DNA from: Saprospiraceae bacterium
GTDB lineage: Bacteria; Bacteroidota; Bacteroidia; Chitinophagales; Saprospiraceae
Assembly (NCBI GenBank): GCA_016718205.1
Contig: JADKEB010000033.1
Span: forward strand, 310,001 to 374,000
Direction of reading: 5' to 3'
DNA: 64,000 bases
Shown: positions 32,408-41,055 of the stretch, piece after piece
How positions within the stretch are numbered: the stretch's first letter is position 1
Layout of the letters: each line of letters starts with the position of its first letter
Notes under the pieces: generated by a model
Told to the model about the DNA's origin: nothing
The model's database searches: none
What the model saw: only the letters and a program-made list of their open reading frames with translations
Program-made: the position numbers and the translations under genes

Positions 32408-33769
32408 ATGCTAAACCTATCAGATAAGAGCATCAATTATCTTATTAAAAAGGATCAACATAAGTCTTTAAATAAGATTAAAAATATGTACACCTATAGT
32501 CAGGACCGTCTGATGAAAATTTTAATGGCTCTTTTTCTATTGATATTGATCATTCTGTTTATGCCATGGACACAAAACGTCAGGTCTAAAGGGCAACTTA
32601 TAGCGCTCAATCCTGAACAAAGACCTCAAACCATACAATCAGTGATAGCCGGAAGAATTGAAAAATGGTTTGTAGTCGAAGGCCAGTTTGTAAACAAAGG
32701 TGACACCATTCTGAAGATTTCTGAAGTAAAGGACGACTATTTTGATCCTCAGTTATTGAACAATACTCAACTTCAGCTCGATGCCAAAGAGTACTCCAAA
32801 ATGTCTTATGAAGAGAAGGTAAAGGCACTCGATAATCAAATCAGCGCACTGAAGTTATCCCTTGACCTCAAAATACAGCAAGCCAAAAATAAAGTCAGAC
32901 AGGATGAACTCAAAGTGGCTTCAGACAGTATTGAGTTGATGGCTTCTAAAGTCAATTTTAGTGTCGCCAATGAGCAGTATGAACGATTCAAAACGCTCTT
33001 TGACGATGGTCTCAGATCACTTACTGATCTTGAAAACCGACAATTCAAGATGCGGGAAGCACAGGCCAAGCTGATCTCACAGGAAAACAAGTACCTTACT
33101 TCTAAGAATGAATTGCTCAACAGCCGCATAGAACTCAACAGTATTCAGGCAGATTATCGGGACAAGATAGCAAAAGCCAACTCAGATAAGTTCTCTGCCA
33201 TTTCAGGAAAATTTGACACTGAAGCAGCCATCAACAAAATTCAAAATCAATATAATAGCTATGAAGTGCGTACGTCACTTTATTACATTCTGGCGCCACA
33301 GGATGGCTACATCACTCAAGCACGACAGACTGGATTGGGAGAAACCATCAAAGAAGGTGAAGAAATCGTGAGCATCATGCCCTCAAAATATGATTTAGCT
33401 CTACAAATGTATATCAAGCCACTTGATCTTCCACTCTTTGAGAAAGGTCAGAAAGTTATGATCCAATTTGATGGTTGGCCAGCTATTATTTTTTCAGGAT
33501 GGCCGGGAGTATCTTTTGGTACATTCGAAGGTAAGGTCTTGGCTATGGACAATTTTACATCTGATAACCACCTCTACAGGGTTTTGGTCGTCCCATCACC
33601 TGAAGGACCAAAGTGGCCGGAACAACTCAGGGTAGGCGCAGGTGTTAAGACCATCACATTACTTAAAAATGTAAGTGTCTGGTATGAAATCTGGCGGCAG
33701 ATCAATGGATTTCCTCCGGATTATTATAAAGTAAATTCCACAATGATTCAAAAAGATGAGAAAAAGTAG
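32408..33769 (+). CDS. HlyD-family membrane fusion protein
   Basis: 453 residues. One transmembrane helix (about 38-58, ILMALFLLILIILFMPW), a split lipoyl/biotinyl-like domain (about 68-100 and 295-330: SVIAGRIEKWFVVEGQFVNKGD, ILAPQDGYITQARQTGLGE), a long coiled-coil hairpin (about 110-280) and a C-terminal beta-barrel. It bridges the inner-membrane ABC protein to the TolC-like outer-membrane channel. It lies 5 bases after the ABC gene and overlaps the next gene by 14, so translation is coupled. The hairpin length suits a type I secretion adaptor. Confidence 0.92.
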   Translation: MLNLSDKSINYLIKKDQHKSLNKIKNMYTYSQDRLMKILMALFLLILIILFMPWTQNVRSKGQLIALNPEQRPQTIQSVIAGRIEKWFVVEGQFVNKGDTILKISEVKDDYFDPQLLNNTQLQLDAKEYSKMSYEEKVKALDNQISALKLSLDLKIQQAKNKVRQDELKVASDSIELMASKVNFSVANEQYERFKTLFDDGLRSLTDLENRQFKMREAQAKLISQENKYLTSKNELLNSRIELNSIQADYRDKIAKANSDKFSAISGKFDTEAAINKIQNQYNSYEVRTSLYYILAPQDGYITQARQTGLGETIKEGEEIVSIMPSKYDLALQMYIKPLDLPLFEKGQKVMIQFDGWPAIIFSGWPGVSFGTFEGKVLAMDNFTSDNHLYRVLVVPSPEGPKWPEQLRVGAGVKTITLLKNVSVWYEIWRQINGFPPDYYKVNSTMIQKDEKK

Positions 33770-35189
33770 ACGTTTAGATTTGGTAAAATATTGGCTGACT
33801 ATAATTGGCTCTATGTGGCTATCTCTCGATGTAAATAGCCAGACTGTGATATTGCATCCTGATACTTTCCTGACGGATGTGGTCAGATATCACCCATTGG
33901 CAAACAGGGCTGCACTGCGCAACGACATGGCGGCTGCAGAATTGGTAAAGTCCAAAGGATTGCTGGACCCTTCCTTAAATAGCAACGTTCAGCAAAAATA
34001 TTTTGGCGGAAAGGATTATTACAGCCTTGTAAATGGAGAACTAAAAATTCCTACCTTTTATGGCATCGACTTCAAAACAGGTTATGATCTCAATCGTGGT
34101 GTTTTTTTAGGCCCTGAAAACAGTACTCCCGACAATGGTTTAATATATGGAGGTATTTCATTGCCTTTGGGTCAGGGATTGCTCATAGATGAAAGAAGGG
34201 CCACCATCCGCAACGCGCGTACAGGACTTGAAATAGGAAGGTTAGAAGAAGTCGATATCAAGAATGAGTTACTTTATAATGCTTCATACCAATATTGGCA
34301 ATGGTTCAGGGCATTCAATATCCTAAAAATTCTTGAAGAAGCCAATACCGTAGCATCACAAAGATACGACGCAGTCAAAAATTTTGCCATCAATGGTGAC
34401 AGACCGTCTATTGATACCATCGAGGCAGGTATTCAGGTGCAAAATATACGTGTCTCGCTTATTGCTTCACAACTTGACCTCCAGCAATCACAAAACACTC
34501 TGGCTACTTTTTTATGGAATGAAAATGGTTTACCTACCGGTTCTCCTGTCAATAATCTGCCACTAAATACCGATGAAGTATTTAATAGTCAGGAAAATGA
34601 CCTGAGCAACCTGATCAGCGGTTTGAATATCAATGCACACCCTTATCTGGGTCAGCTCAAAAACAAACTTATCCAGTTGGACACAGACCTGAAAATGAAA
34701 AAAGACAAGCTCAAACCAAGGTTGAATATTCAGTACAATCCGCTTTCAGAAGCTTTAGGAAGTCGTACGATCACAGATTACAATATCAATAATTATAAAT
34801 GGGGGCTTGAGTTCAAAATGCCGCTCTTTCTGCGAAAGGAAAGAGGAGATGTAAAATTGGCGGATATCAAAATCAGAGATACAGAACTGGACTTACAACA
34901 AAAAACAATCGAGCTGGAAGCCAAATTAAATAATTATATTGCAGAATGGAATAATACCATCAACCAGATTGATGTGTTTCGTCAGGCCGTAAACCAATAC
35001 AGACAAATGCTGGAAGCGGAAAGGCGGCTTTTCGATCTTGGGGAAAGCAGTTTGTTTCTTATAAATACCAGAGAGCAGGCTTATATTCAGGCCAATGTAA
35101 AACTGACTGAACTAATAGCCAAAAACAGAATGGCTTATTACAGTATATGGTATTTTGCAGGAAGAATGACAGAAATATTGCCCGATTAA
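33756..35189 (+). CDS. TolC-like outer-membrane efflux protein
   Basis: 477 residues with an N-terminal signal-like segment (YWLTIIGSMWLSLDVNSQ). Two outer-membrane efflux repeats with long coiled helices follow (about 160-260, and 370-470: LQQKTIELEAKLNNYIAEWNN, YRQMLEAERRLFDLGESSLFLINTREQAY). It forms the trimeric exit duct for the ABC-HlyD pair encoded just upstream, overlapping the HlyD gene. The start codon lies inside the HlyD frame, as often in such operons. Confidence 0.9.
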   Translation: MRKSRRLDLVKYWLTIIGSMWLSLDVNSQTVILHPDTFLTDVVRYHPLANRAALRNDMAAAELVKSKGLLDPSLNSNVQQKYFGGKDYYSLVNGELKIPTFYGIDFKTGYDLNRGVFLGPENSTPDNGLIYGGISLPLGQGLLIDERRATIRNARTGLEIGRLEEVDIKNELLYNASYQYWQWFRAFNILKILEEANTVASQRYDAVKNFAINGDRPSIDTIEAGIQVQNIRVSLIASQLDLQQSQNTLATFLWNENGLPTGSPVNNLPLNTDEVFNSQENDLSNLISGLNINAHPYLGQLKNKLIQLDTDLKMKKDKLKPRLNIQYNPLSEALGSRTITDYNINNYKWGLEFKMPLFLRKERGDVKLADIKIRDTELDLQQKTIELEAKLNNYIAEWNNTINQIDVFRQAVNQYRQMLEAERRLFDLGESSLFLINTREQAYIQANVKLTELIAKNRMAYYSIWYFAGRMTEILPD

Positions 35190-35218
35190 CATTTTACATT
35201 TTAAAATCTTTTGAGATT

Positions 35219-35716
35219 ATGGACACACAACAGATTCAAATAATTGAAACAACCATAGTGATATGCGTATATATTCTTTTGTATTTTATCACTAACATAG
35301 TCATTAACAATACTTTAAAAAACACGCAACTACAGAGGCCCAGACGTAAAATCATTGTCAAAGCGATCCATCTTTTTACTACAATAGGTTCAGTTGTGTT
35401 GCTCGCTGCTATTTGGGGTCTAAATCAAAACGAAATAGCTGTATATGCCGGTACCATTCTTACAGCTTTAGGAATAGCTTTTGTAGCTCAATGGTCCCTG
35501 CTTTCAAATATCACCTCAAGTATCATTTTATTTTTTAATCACCCGTTGAAGATTGGTGACCGGATTAAAATACTGGATAAAGATCATCCATTCGAAGGCG
35601 AAGTCTCAGACTTAACTTACTTTTATGTTCATCTGGTGACAACCGACGGAGATATAATTACCATACCCAATTCCATCCTCCTTCATACACCGGTTTCGGT
35701 ATTAGTAAAAAAATAG
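35219..35716 (+). CDS. Small MscS-type mechanosensitive channel
   Basis: 165 residues from ATG at 35219 (upstream in-frame codons overlap the TolC gene). Two to three transmembrane helices (about 8-30, 45-65, 72-95) are followed by the MscS pore/beta domain (GTILTALGIAFVAQWSLLSNITSSIILFFNHP and LKIGDRIKI, DLTYFYVHLVTTDGDIITIPNS). The C-terminal domain is cut short, ending soon after PNSILLHTPV, so this is the minimal form. MscS channels release solutes under membrane tension. It is probably the last gene of the export operon (29 bases after the TolC gene). Confidence 0.88.
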   Translation: MDTQQIQIIETTIVICVYILLYFITNIVINNTLKNTQLQRPRRKIIVKAIHLFTTIGSVVLLAAIWGLNQNEIAVYAGTILTALGIAFVAQWSLLSNITSSIILFFNHPLKIGDRIKILDKDHPFEGEVSDLTYFYVHLVTTDGDIITIPNSILLHTPVSVLVKK

Positions 35717-35824
35717 ACCGGATTACTTTTTTTAATCCCTGATGTTAGAAATGTAGCAGATTAATAGGAAATTTAAATCCCATTTATTCAAAGTGGGTAT
35801 ATTGCAGTTTAAATAAGAAACCAT

Positions 35825-36253
35825 ATGAATGCATCGTCTATTTTTTCTTTTGGAAACTCCTTTGTTTTGATTGGCTGGATTCTTCTCGTTTTCCTTCCTG
35901 ATTGGAAATATACACAAGTACTAATTTTAAATGGTGTTGTAGTGTTTTTTTCGATATTGTATAGTTATTTAATAGGCAGGGATATCGGGAGTTTTGATCC
36001 AAATAGTTTCAGTACTTTGGCCAATGTAAAAGCCCTGTTTCAGAATGGTGATGCTGTTGCAGCGGGTTGGTTGCATTATCTTGCTTTTGATCTTTTTGTA
36101 GGAGCATATATCGTCAGAGAGTCAAAAAAGCTAGGTATATCGAGATGGATTTATACCCTGATTCTGCCATTTGCATTTATGTTTGGACCTGTCGGCTATC
36201 TTATATACTTTATAGCTAAAACAATTAAAAACAAAAGCATGGCATTAGTTTGA
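35825..36253 (+). CDS. ABA4-like (DUF4281) membrane protein
   Basis: 142 residues with four predicted membrane helices. The conserved block LANVKALFQNGDAVAAGWLHYLAFDLFVGAYI is diagnostic of the ABA4-like family, with PFAFMFGPVGYLIYFI near the end. Plant ABA4 is needed for neoxanthin formation; bacterial members often occur in carotenoid-producing lineages, but no carotenoid gene is adjacent here. The function in this organism is unknown. Confidence 0.85.
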   Translation: MNASSIFSFGNSFVLIGWILLVFLPDWKYTQVLILNGVVVFFSILYSYLIGRDIGSFDPNSFSTLANVKALFQNGDAVAAGWLHYLAFDLFVGAYIVRESKKLGISRWIYTLILPFAFMFGPVGYLIYFIAKTIKNKSMALV

Positions 36254-36359
36254 ACATAGAGAAACCCAATAAATATGCTCTGTTTTAACAAAAACTTAAT
36301 TTATTGTTTACCAACCAAAGAGCCATGGCTTGCGTCTTTATGGTAAAATCTAATTTTTT

Positions 36360-36569
36360 ATGAAGAACTTTTTTGTAATCCTGATGATGATAACCATAGG
36401 TTTGGGGTGCAGCGAAGACGACATTTGTGTCGAAAAGTTGAAAGATGGTTGTGTATGTACCACACAATATGATCCCGTCTGTGGTTGCAATAACAAAACT
36501 TACGGCAATGCTTGTGAAGCTGCCTGTGCTGGTATAGAAGTAACTTATACCGGAGAGTGTAAAAAATAA
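36360..36569 (+). CDS. Kazal-type protease-inhibitor lipoprotein
   Basis: 69 residues. A signal peptide with lipobox (IGLGC, Cys17) anchors the mature protein by lipid. One Kazal domain follows: the spaced cysteines of CVCTTQYDPVCGCNNKTYGNACEAACAG (quoted pieces: YDPVCGCNNKTYGNACEAAC) and a final TYTGEC. The P1 region before PVC would be the reactive loop that blocks a serine protease. Kazal lipoproteins are found in Bacteroidota and could protect the surface from host, predator or self proteases; the target is unknown. Confidence 0.9.
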   Translation: MKNFFVILMMITIGLGCSEDDICVEKLKDGCVCTTQYDPVCGCNNKTYGNACEAACAGIEVTYTGECKK

Positions 36570-36572
36570 ATA

Positions 36573-37004
36573 TTATCCTTTCAAAAACGTGTTGCCATTA
36601 GTGTATCCCTCTGTCATTTGGAACAAAGTAGTAGAAGCATACAAATTGATCAATTGTTCTTTTACCGGTTTGTATTGATGATGAAAAGGACACGGCTGAA
36701 TTTCTGAGCATTCTTTGAGACCCAGACTGCACCTGTTGAGGATATTGCCGTCAAAAACTTCGATAATTTGATACAGAGTTATAGATTTCATTTTTTCCAG
36801 ATCTACATTAAATCCACCTCCGGGACCTTTGGATGACTGGACTATCCCCTTTTTTACCAATTGGCGTATGATTTTGGCTGTAAACGCTTCAGGTGATTCT
36901 ATCATCCTGGCTACATCCTGCAAATTTGGTCTTTTGCCCTTGATGGTTTGACAGTAGATATAAATACAGGAGCGAATCCCATATTCGCAGGTTTTTGAAA
37001 ACAT
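36573..37004 (-). CDS. Rrf2-family regulator with three cysteines
   Basis: 143 residues. An N-terminal winged HTH (CEYGIRSCIYIYCQT ... LQDVARMIESPEAFTAKIIRQLVKKGIVQSSKGPGGG in outline) is followed by the dimer helix and a cysteine cluster RCSLGLKECSEIQPCPFH like the Fe-S ligands of IscR/NsrR. It probably senses iron-sulfur status, nitric oxide or redox through a cluster. It follows the HMA gene by 12 bases on the same strand, so it is likely cotranscribed with a metal-binding periplasmic protein. Confidence 0.9.
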   Translation of the reverse strand: MFSKTCEYGIRSCIYIYCQTIKGKRPNLQDVARMIESPEAFTAKIIRQLVKKGIVQSSKGPGGGFNVDLEKMKSITLYQIIEVFDGNILNRCSLGLKECSEIQPCPFHHQYKPVKEQLINLYASTTLFQMTEGYTNGNTFLKG

Positions 37005-37016
37005 AAAAGTTGACCT

Positions 37017-37364
37017 TTATACTTTTTTATTTTTAACCGCAGGCTTGGCAGTATATCCTCTGTCTTCAATGATGGAAATGAGTTGTGATAGCTTAATTTT
37101 TGACTCATCATAGGTGATCTTGCTGATACCTGTATCCAACTTAGTTTTGCTTTTTACTACACCTGATACCGTTTTCAATTTTTTATCGATACCATCAGCA
37201 CAGCCTTTCTGACAAGTCATACCATCTACGGCGAGCTCCACTGTTTTGATAATTGCAGCAATAGCTTCTTTATTGCTTTTGTTAGCAGTATTTTGTGCAA
37301 CAACTGACAAATTATTCATTATCATCAATAAAAAAGCAAAAGAAATTAGCTTGAGAGTTTTCAT
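37017..37364 (-). CDS. Exported heavy-metal-associated (HMA) domain protein
   Basis: 115 residues from ATG at 37364 (an in-frame ATG at 37400 would spoil the signal peptide). A signal peptide (MKTLKLISFAFLLMIMNNLSVVAQ) is followed by an HMA ferredoxin-like domain with VDGMTCQKGCADGIDKKL, where GMTCxxGC replaces the usual GMTCxxC, and a C-terminal KITYDESKIKLSQLISIIEDRGY strand-helix. It probably binds a soft metal such as copper in the periplasm. It is the first gene of a two-gene unit with Rrf2, which may control it. Confidence 0.85.
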   Translation of the reverse strand: MKTLKLISFAFLLMIMNNLSVVAQNTANKSNKEAIAAIIKTVELAVDGMTCQKGCADGIDKKLKTVSGVVKSKTKLDTGISKITYDESKIKLSQLISIIEDRGYTAKPAVKNKKV

Positions 37365-37447
37365 TGGAAATGTTGTATATTTTAGAAAAAGTAACACCAC
37401 TTAACAAAAAAGAATTCGCTTTTGTTTAATTTGACTTGGCTTATCGA

Positions 37448-37455
37448 TACCTTTG
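37448..37455 (+). promoter_or_regulatory. Possible -7 box (TACCTTTG) for folB
   Basis: TACCTTTG fits TAnnTTTG; a TTG lies 23 bases upstream within the allowed range. The folB start is 30 bases downstream. Confidence 0.5.
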
Positions 37456-37484
37456 TTTGTTGTTTTAACCACCGGATTTAGTCA

Positions 37485-37835
37485 ATGAAAACAAAAGTAG
37501 CAATAAAAGGGGCCGAGTTTTATGCTTTTCATGGATACTATGAAGAGGAAATGAAAGCCGGAAATACATTCATTCTGGATGCGGAAGTGGAGTTGAAATC
37601 ATTTGACTCTATAGATGATAATATCAAAGATACTGTCAACTATGAGCAAATCTACACTATCTGCAAACAAGAAATGACTCATCCCCGAAAATTACTTGAG
37701 ACCGTAGTATTCAGTATTGTAAGCAGGTTCAGGGATGAATTTGAAAACATGGTATCAGCCAAAGTGAGATTAGAAAAATTAGGACCACAATTGGGAGGAA
37801 AAGTGGAAAAGTCAGTCATTGAAATGGAAATATAA
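37485..37835 (+). CDS. folB: Dihydroneopterin aldolase
   Basis: 116 residues, normal length. Family marks are KGAEFYAFHGYYEEEMKAGN, DTVNYEQIYTICKQEM, RKLLETVVFSIVSRF and the C-terminal VRLEKLGPQLGGKVEKSVIEM. It splits 7,8-dihydroneopterin to 6-hydroxymethyl-dihydropterin and glycolaldehyde in folate synthesis. It is followed by a tetR gene (44 bases) and nadK on the same strand. Confidence 0.93.
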   Translation: MKTKVAIKGAEFYAFHGYYEEEMKAGNTFILDAEVELKSFDSIDDNIKDTVNYEQIYTICKQEMTHPRKLLETVVFSIVSRFRDEFENMVSAKVRLEKLGPQLGGKVEKSVIEMEI

Positions 37836-37879
37836 CTGACCTTCTAGGTTTTGGAAAGGTTTTAAGCAACGACACCAAC

Positions 37880-38551
37880 ATGCATTATTCAAAAAAGACA
37901 CTTAAGGAATCAATTATCATTCTGGCTGCAGAAAAAGTATTTGGAGAAGTTGGCTTCAAAAATGCCAAAATGGAAGATATTGCTAAAAAAGCAGGAATAA
38001 CCAAAGTCACACTCTACACTTATTTTCAGTCCAAAGAAAACCTGTATCTCGCAGTGACATTCAAGGCTTTGCAATTGCTGATAGAACAATACTATCAGAC
38101 AATCGACAGATATAAGGACGAAAAAGGAATTGACAGCGTTCTGGCTTTATTAGAAACATTTATGACATTTTGTGAGCAGAACTACCTGTATTCAGAAGCG
38201 CTGTTGGTATATTTTGCGATGATCAGATCTACTTCTTCAGGCTCTGATGAAGCTAAGCTTACCGATGCCGTAAAAGACAGCTTATATTATGTTAAATTGC
38301 AGGATATGCACAATCTTCCTTTCAAGCTTACTGTAAAAGAGATAGAGAGAGGAAAAATTGACGGCAGTATATTGTGCTCTGTGGATCCCATGTTAGCTAC
38401 ATTATTTGGTTGGACGTCTGTGGTCGGATACGTAAAAGTCATAAGTGCATCAGGAAAAAATGCCACACCATTTTTCAATATAAGTCTTAAAGAACTCAAA
38501 GACCTCAATCTCAAGATCACCAGACAAATGTTTTTAAACAAAAATATCTGA
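37880..38551 (+). CDS. TetR-family transcriptional regulator
   Basis: 223 residues. The N-terminal HTH (IIILAAEKVFGEVGFKNAKMEDIAKKAGITKVTLYTYFQSKENL in outline) is a clear TetR signature. The C-terminal helical domain is of unknown ligand. It lies between folB and nadK, 6 bases before the latter, so it is probably cotranscribed with nadK; a link to NADP or folate supply is only suggested by position. Confidence 0.92.
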   Translation: MHYSKKTLKESIIILAAEKVFGEVGFKNAKMEDIAKKAGITKVTLYTYFQSKENLYLAVTFKALQLLIEQYYQTIDRYKDEKGIDSVLALLETFMTFCEQNYLYSEALLVYFAMIRSTSSGSDEAKLTDAVKDSLYYVKLQDMHNLPFKLTVKEIERGKIDGSILCSVDPMLATLFGWTSVVGYVKVISASGKNATPFFNISLKELKDLNLKITRQMFLNKNI

Positions 38552-38557
38552 CATACC

Positions 38558-39442
38558 GTGAAGATCTTAATATATGGACACAAAATAAAAGATGAAGACG
38601 AAGTTTTATATTTCAGACAATTATTAGAAGCTTTAACGGAGTCAGGTATTGATCAATTTATCTTCGGACCACTAAAAACGGAACTAAGTCATCGTGGGAT
38701 AAATGTGGATCATGTATCTGAGTTGTCCACCTACGAAGAAATAAAAAATGAACATCCTGATTTTGTTTTGACGATGGGTGGAGATGGCACGATATTGCAT
38801 GCCGTGACGATGGTGAGAGATACAGGCATCCCTATATTGGGTATCAACCTTGGAAGACTTGGATTTTTGGCAAGTGTTGAAAAGAAAATTATCAGGAGAG
38901 CCATTCAATACCTGTTTAAGAAGGAATACACGATTGTTTCAAGATCCCTATTGGGTCTGTCCAGCAATATTCCTGTTTTTGAAGATTTCCCATTTGCTTT
39001 GAATGACTTTACGCTCAACAAGAGAGATACTTCATCTATGATTACCATTCATATGTTTATTGATAATGTATTGCTCAATTCTTATTGGGCAGATGGTATC
39101 ATAATCAGCACACCTACCGGATCGACGGGATATTCACTAAGTTGTGGCGGTCCGATCATTTTTCCTGATTCAAAAACCCTCATCATTACTCCTGTCGCAC
39201 CACACAATCTCAACGTCAGGCCAATAGTCATTCCTGATTTCCACAAGATTTCTTTGAAAGTGGAGGGCAGAACAGATAGTTTCATGAGTACCCTGGACTC
39301 CAGATATGAGACGATCACAAAGGATCACAGAATTGAAATTACTAAAGGTCACTTCCGAATAAACTTCGTTCAGCTCAAGGGGCATAGTTTTATGAAAACC
39401 ATCAGCGAAAAACTTTTGTGGGGTATTGATAAAAGAAACTGA
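38558..39442 (+). CDS. nadK: NAD kinase
   Basis: 294 residues, starting at GTG (38558), 6 bases after the tetR stop. The catalytic/ATP motif GGDGT is at residues 74-78. INLGRLGFLA, LNDFTLNKRD, the WADGIIISTPTGSTGYSLSCGGPI region in outline and APHNLNVRPIVI are all present. It phosphorylates NAD to NADP in the cytosol; normally essential. Confidence 0.96.
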   Translation: MKILIYGHKIKDEDEVLYFRQLLEALTESGIDQFIFGPLKTELSHRGINVDHVSELSTYEEIKNEHPDFVLTMGGDGTILHAVTMVRDTGIPILGINLGRLGFLASVEKKIIRRAIQYLFKKEYTIVSRSLLGLSSNIPVFEDFPFALNDFTLNKRDTSSMITIHMFIDNVLLNSYWADGIIISTPTGSTGYSLSCGGPIIFPDSKTLIITPVAPHNLNVRPIVIPDFHKISLKVEGRTDSFMSTLDSRYETITKDHRIEITKGHFRINFVQLKGHSFMKTISEKLLWGIDKRN

Positions 39443-39537
39443 TTTGATAAACCTAAAAATCTAAAATGAAATAACTACATGTAGTTGCATTATATTTGTA
39501 CCGAATCTATCATCTCAACAAATCAATTATTCTTCTG

Positions 39538-40407
39538 ATGTTTGATGACATACAAAATTTTCATGATAAAATCATCAAAGAGACATTCTCCAAGCCTGCC
39601 TTGGCCAAAGAGTATTTTCGTCAATTCCTGCCTGAAAAATTGAAAGAATTGATCGATATAGAATCTATGACTATAGAAAATGGTTCATATCTTTCCGATG
39701 ACATGAGAGAATATTTTGCCGATCTGCTTTTTAAGTTCAAACTAAAGCATACAGGAGAAAAATTGGTCATTTCACTTTTGTTCGAACATAAAGCAAACCC
39801 CGATAAACATGTATTAATTCAAATCGGACACTATATTTTCTCTCAATGGGTGAAAGAATTGAGAAATAAACAAAAAATAATTCCTATAGTCCCAATGATT
39901 TATTATCAAGGGAAAAAAGAATGGGAAGTGCCAAAAATAACAAACCTCTTTAATGCGTACCCTGAAGAAATTCTGAAATATTTACCTACATTTGACTATA
40001 TCTTTTTTGCTATAAACACACTAACAAAACAACAGCTGGATGAAGTGACAGATGTGATGCTCATGATTGCTCTCGCAGGTCATAATCCAAACATGGACCT
40101 TGTTTCTCTAATAAAAAAACTTAAAGATATCAAGTCTCTTAAGCGTATTGATGAATCAGACAGGAACTTTATAAAACATATATTTGTTTACAAACTGTGG
40201 ACTTCCAAAACGAATAAAAAAGAAGTATTATCATTAGTAAAATCACTTCCAACACCTTTAAACCATGATATTATGAGTACATACGATGCTATAAAAAAAG
40301 AAGGAAAACTTGAAGGAAAACTTGAAGGAAAACTTGAAGGAAAACTTGAAGGAAAACTTGAAGGAAAACTAGGCTTGAAGGGAAACTTGAAGCAAAATTG
40401 GAAATGA
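39538..40407 (+). CDS. Rpn-family PD-(D/E)XK nuclease / putative transposase with frameshifted repeat tail
   Basis: 289 residues from ATG at 39538. The PD-(D/E)XK core of the Rpn/Transposase_31 family is clear: HDKIIKETFSKPALAKEYF, MREYFADLLFKFKL, SLLFEHKANPDKHVLIQIGHYIF and PIVPMIYYQGKKEW. Rpn proteins promote RecA-independent recombination. The tail is six GKLE units coded by 12-base tandem repeats (GAAGGAAAACTT). A frame change at about 40370 then gives a short aberrant end. Removing it would continue into EAKLEMIFAMSNDG...SPEEVSDILNKR (to 40504), the normal C-terminus. The downstream ORF at 40522 duplicates that tail. Confidence 0.8.
   Translation: MFDDIQNFHDKIIKETFSKPALAKEYFRQFLPEKLKELIDIESMTIENGSYLSDDMREYFADLLFKFKLKHTGEKLVISLLFEHKANPDKHVLIQIGHYIFSQWVKELRNKQKIIPIVPMIYYQGKKEWEVPKITNLFNAYPEEILKYLPTFDYIFFAINTLTKQQLDEVTDVMLMIALAGHNPNMDLVSLIKKLKDIKSLKRIDESDRNFIKHIFVYKLWTSKTNKKEVLSLVKSLPTPLNHDIMSTYDAIKKEGKLEGKLEGKLEGKLEGKLEGKLGLKGNLKQNWK
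40306..40380 (+). repeat. 12-bp tandem repeats coding GKLE
   Basis: Six or so direct copies of GAAGGAAAACTT in the 3' end of the Rpn gene. The related repeat in the duplicate (40640-40690) alternates GAAGGTAAGCTT/GAAGGAAAATTA. Slippage in such repeats keeps the frame (12 = 4 codons), but the break at the end of this array does not. Confidence 0.85.
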
Positions 40408-40521
40408 TATTTGCTATGTCAAATGATGGTTTTGATACAGTTCGTATTGCTAAAATAGTAAAAATGTCACCAGAGGAAGTAAGTGATATTTTGAATAAAA
40501 GGTAAGGCAAATAGCATATAT

Positions 40522-40809
40522 TTGTTTACAAACTTGGACTCCAACACAAATAAAAAAGAAGTATTATCATTAGTAAAATCACTTCCAACACCTTTAAACC
40601 ATGATATTATGAGTACATACGATGCTATAAAAAAAGAAGGTAAGCTTGAAGGAAAATTAGAAGGTAAGCTTGAAGGAAAATTAGAAGCAAAATTGGAAAT
40701 GATATTTGCTATGTCAAATGATGGTTTTGATATAGTTCGTATTGCAAAGATAGTAAACATGTCACCTGAAGAAGTAGGTGATATTTTGAATAAAAGGCAA
40801 GGCAAATAA
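40522..40809 (+). pseudogene. Duplicated Rpn C-terminal module
   Basis: The frame repeats the last third of the preceding gene: TNKKEVLSLVKSLPTPLNHD, ISTYDAIKKEGKLE-type units, then EAKLEMIFAMSNDGFD, RIAKIVNMSPEEVGDILNKRQGK. DNA identity to 40215-40310 is almost complete over about 90 bases. There is no nuclease core and no clear start of its own. It is either a by-product of unequal recombination in the tandem repeats or an alternate intact tail that could be swapped in. Confidence 0.7.
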
Positions 40810-41055
40810 CATAAATTTGTTTACGTAACTACCTACTCAGGGACAACCCCGAAAGGTCTGCCAACCAAATGTAACGCAGGCACGGGTGAAATGTAAATAA
40901 CCACGGTTGTAAATCTGTGGTAAAACGGAGAAACGGCTAGATTTTGCTGCTATTTTTGCCTATAAGTTTTAGATATTTAGGTTAAAGCTAAACCGGTGTG
41001 TCGTTTTAATTTTTGAGTACTGAATGACAATTAAACTACAAACTCATCTATACTT
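40810..41055. other. Intergenic, no gene
   Basis: It contains GC-richer sequence with short hairpins (CCACGG...CTGTGG) of unknown nature, and a TACTTTTG box at 41051 that could be the -7 element of the downstream gene. Confidence 0.4.

Noticed and set aside
40306..40380. Regularly repeated short units resembling a CRISPR-like array
   Set aside because: Repeats are 12 bp, directly abutting, without spacers, and encode GKLE in frame; this is a coding microsatellite. No cas gene is present.
40829..40920. GC-richer stretch after the Rpn module resembling an intron end (ACCTACTC...)
   Set aside because: Only one short match and no domain V-like stem; too weak to call a group II intron piece.
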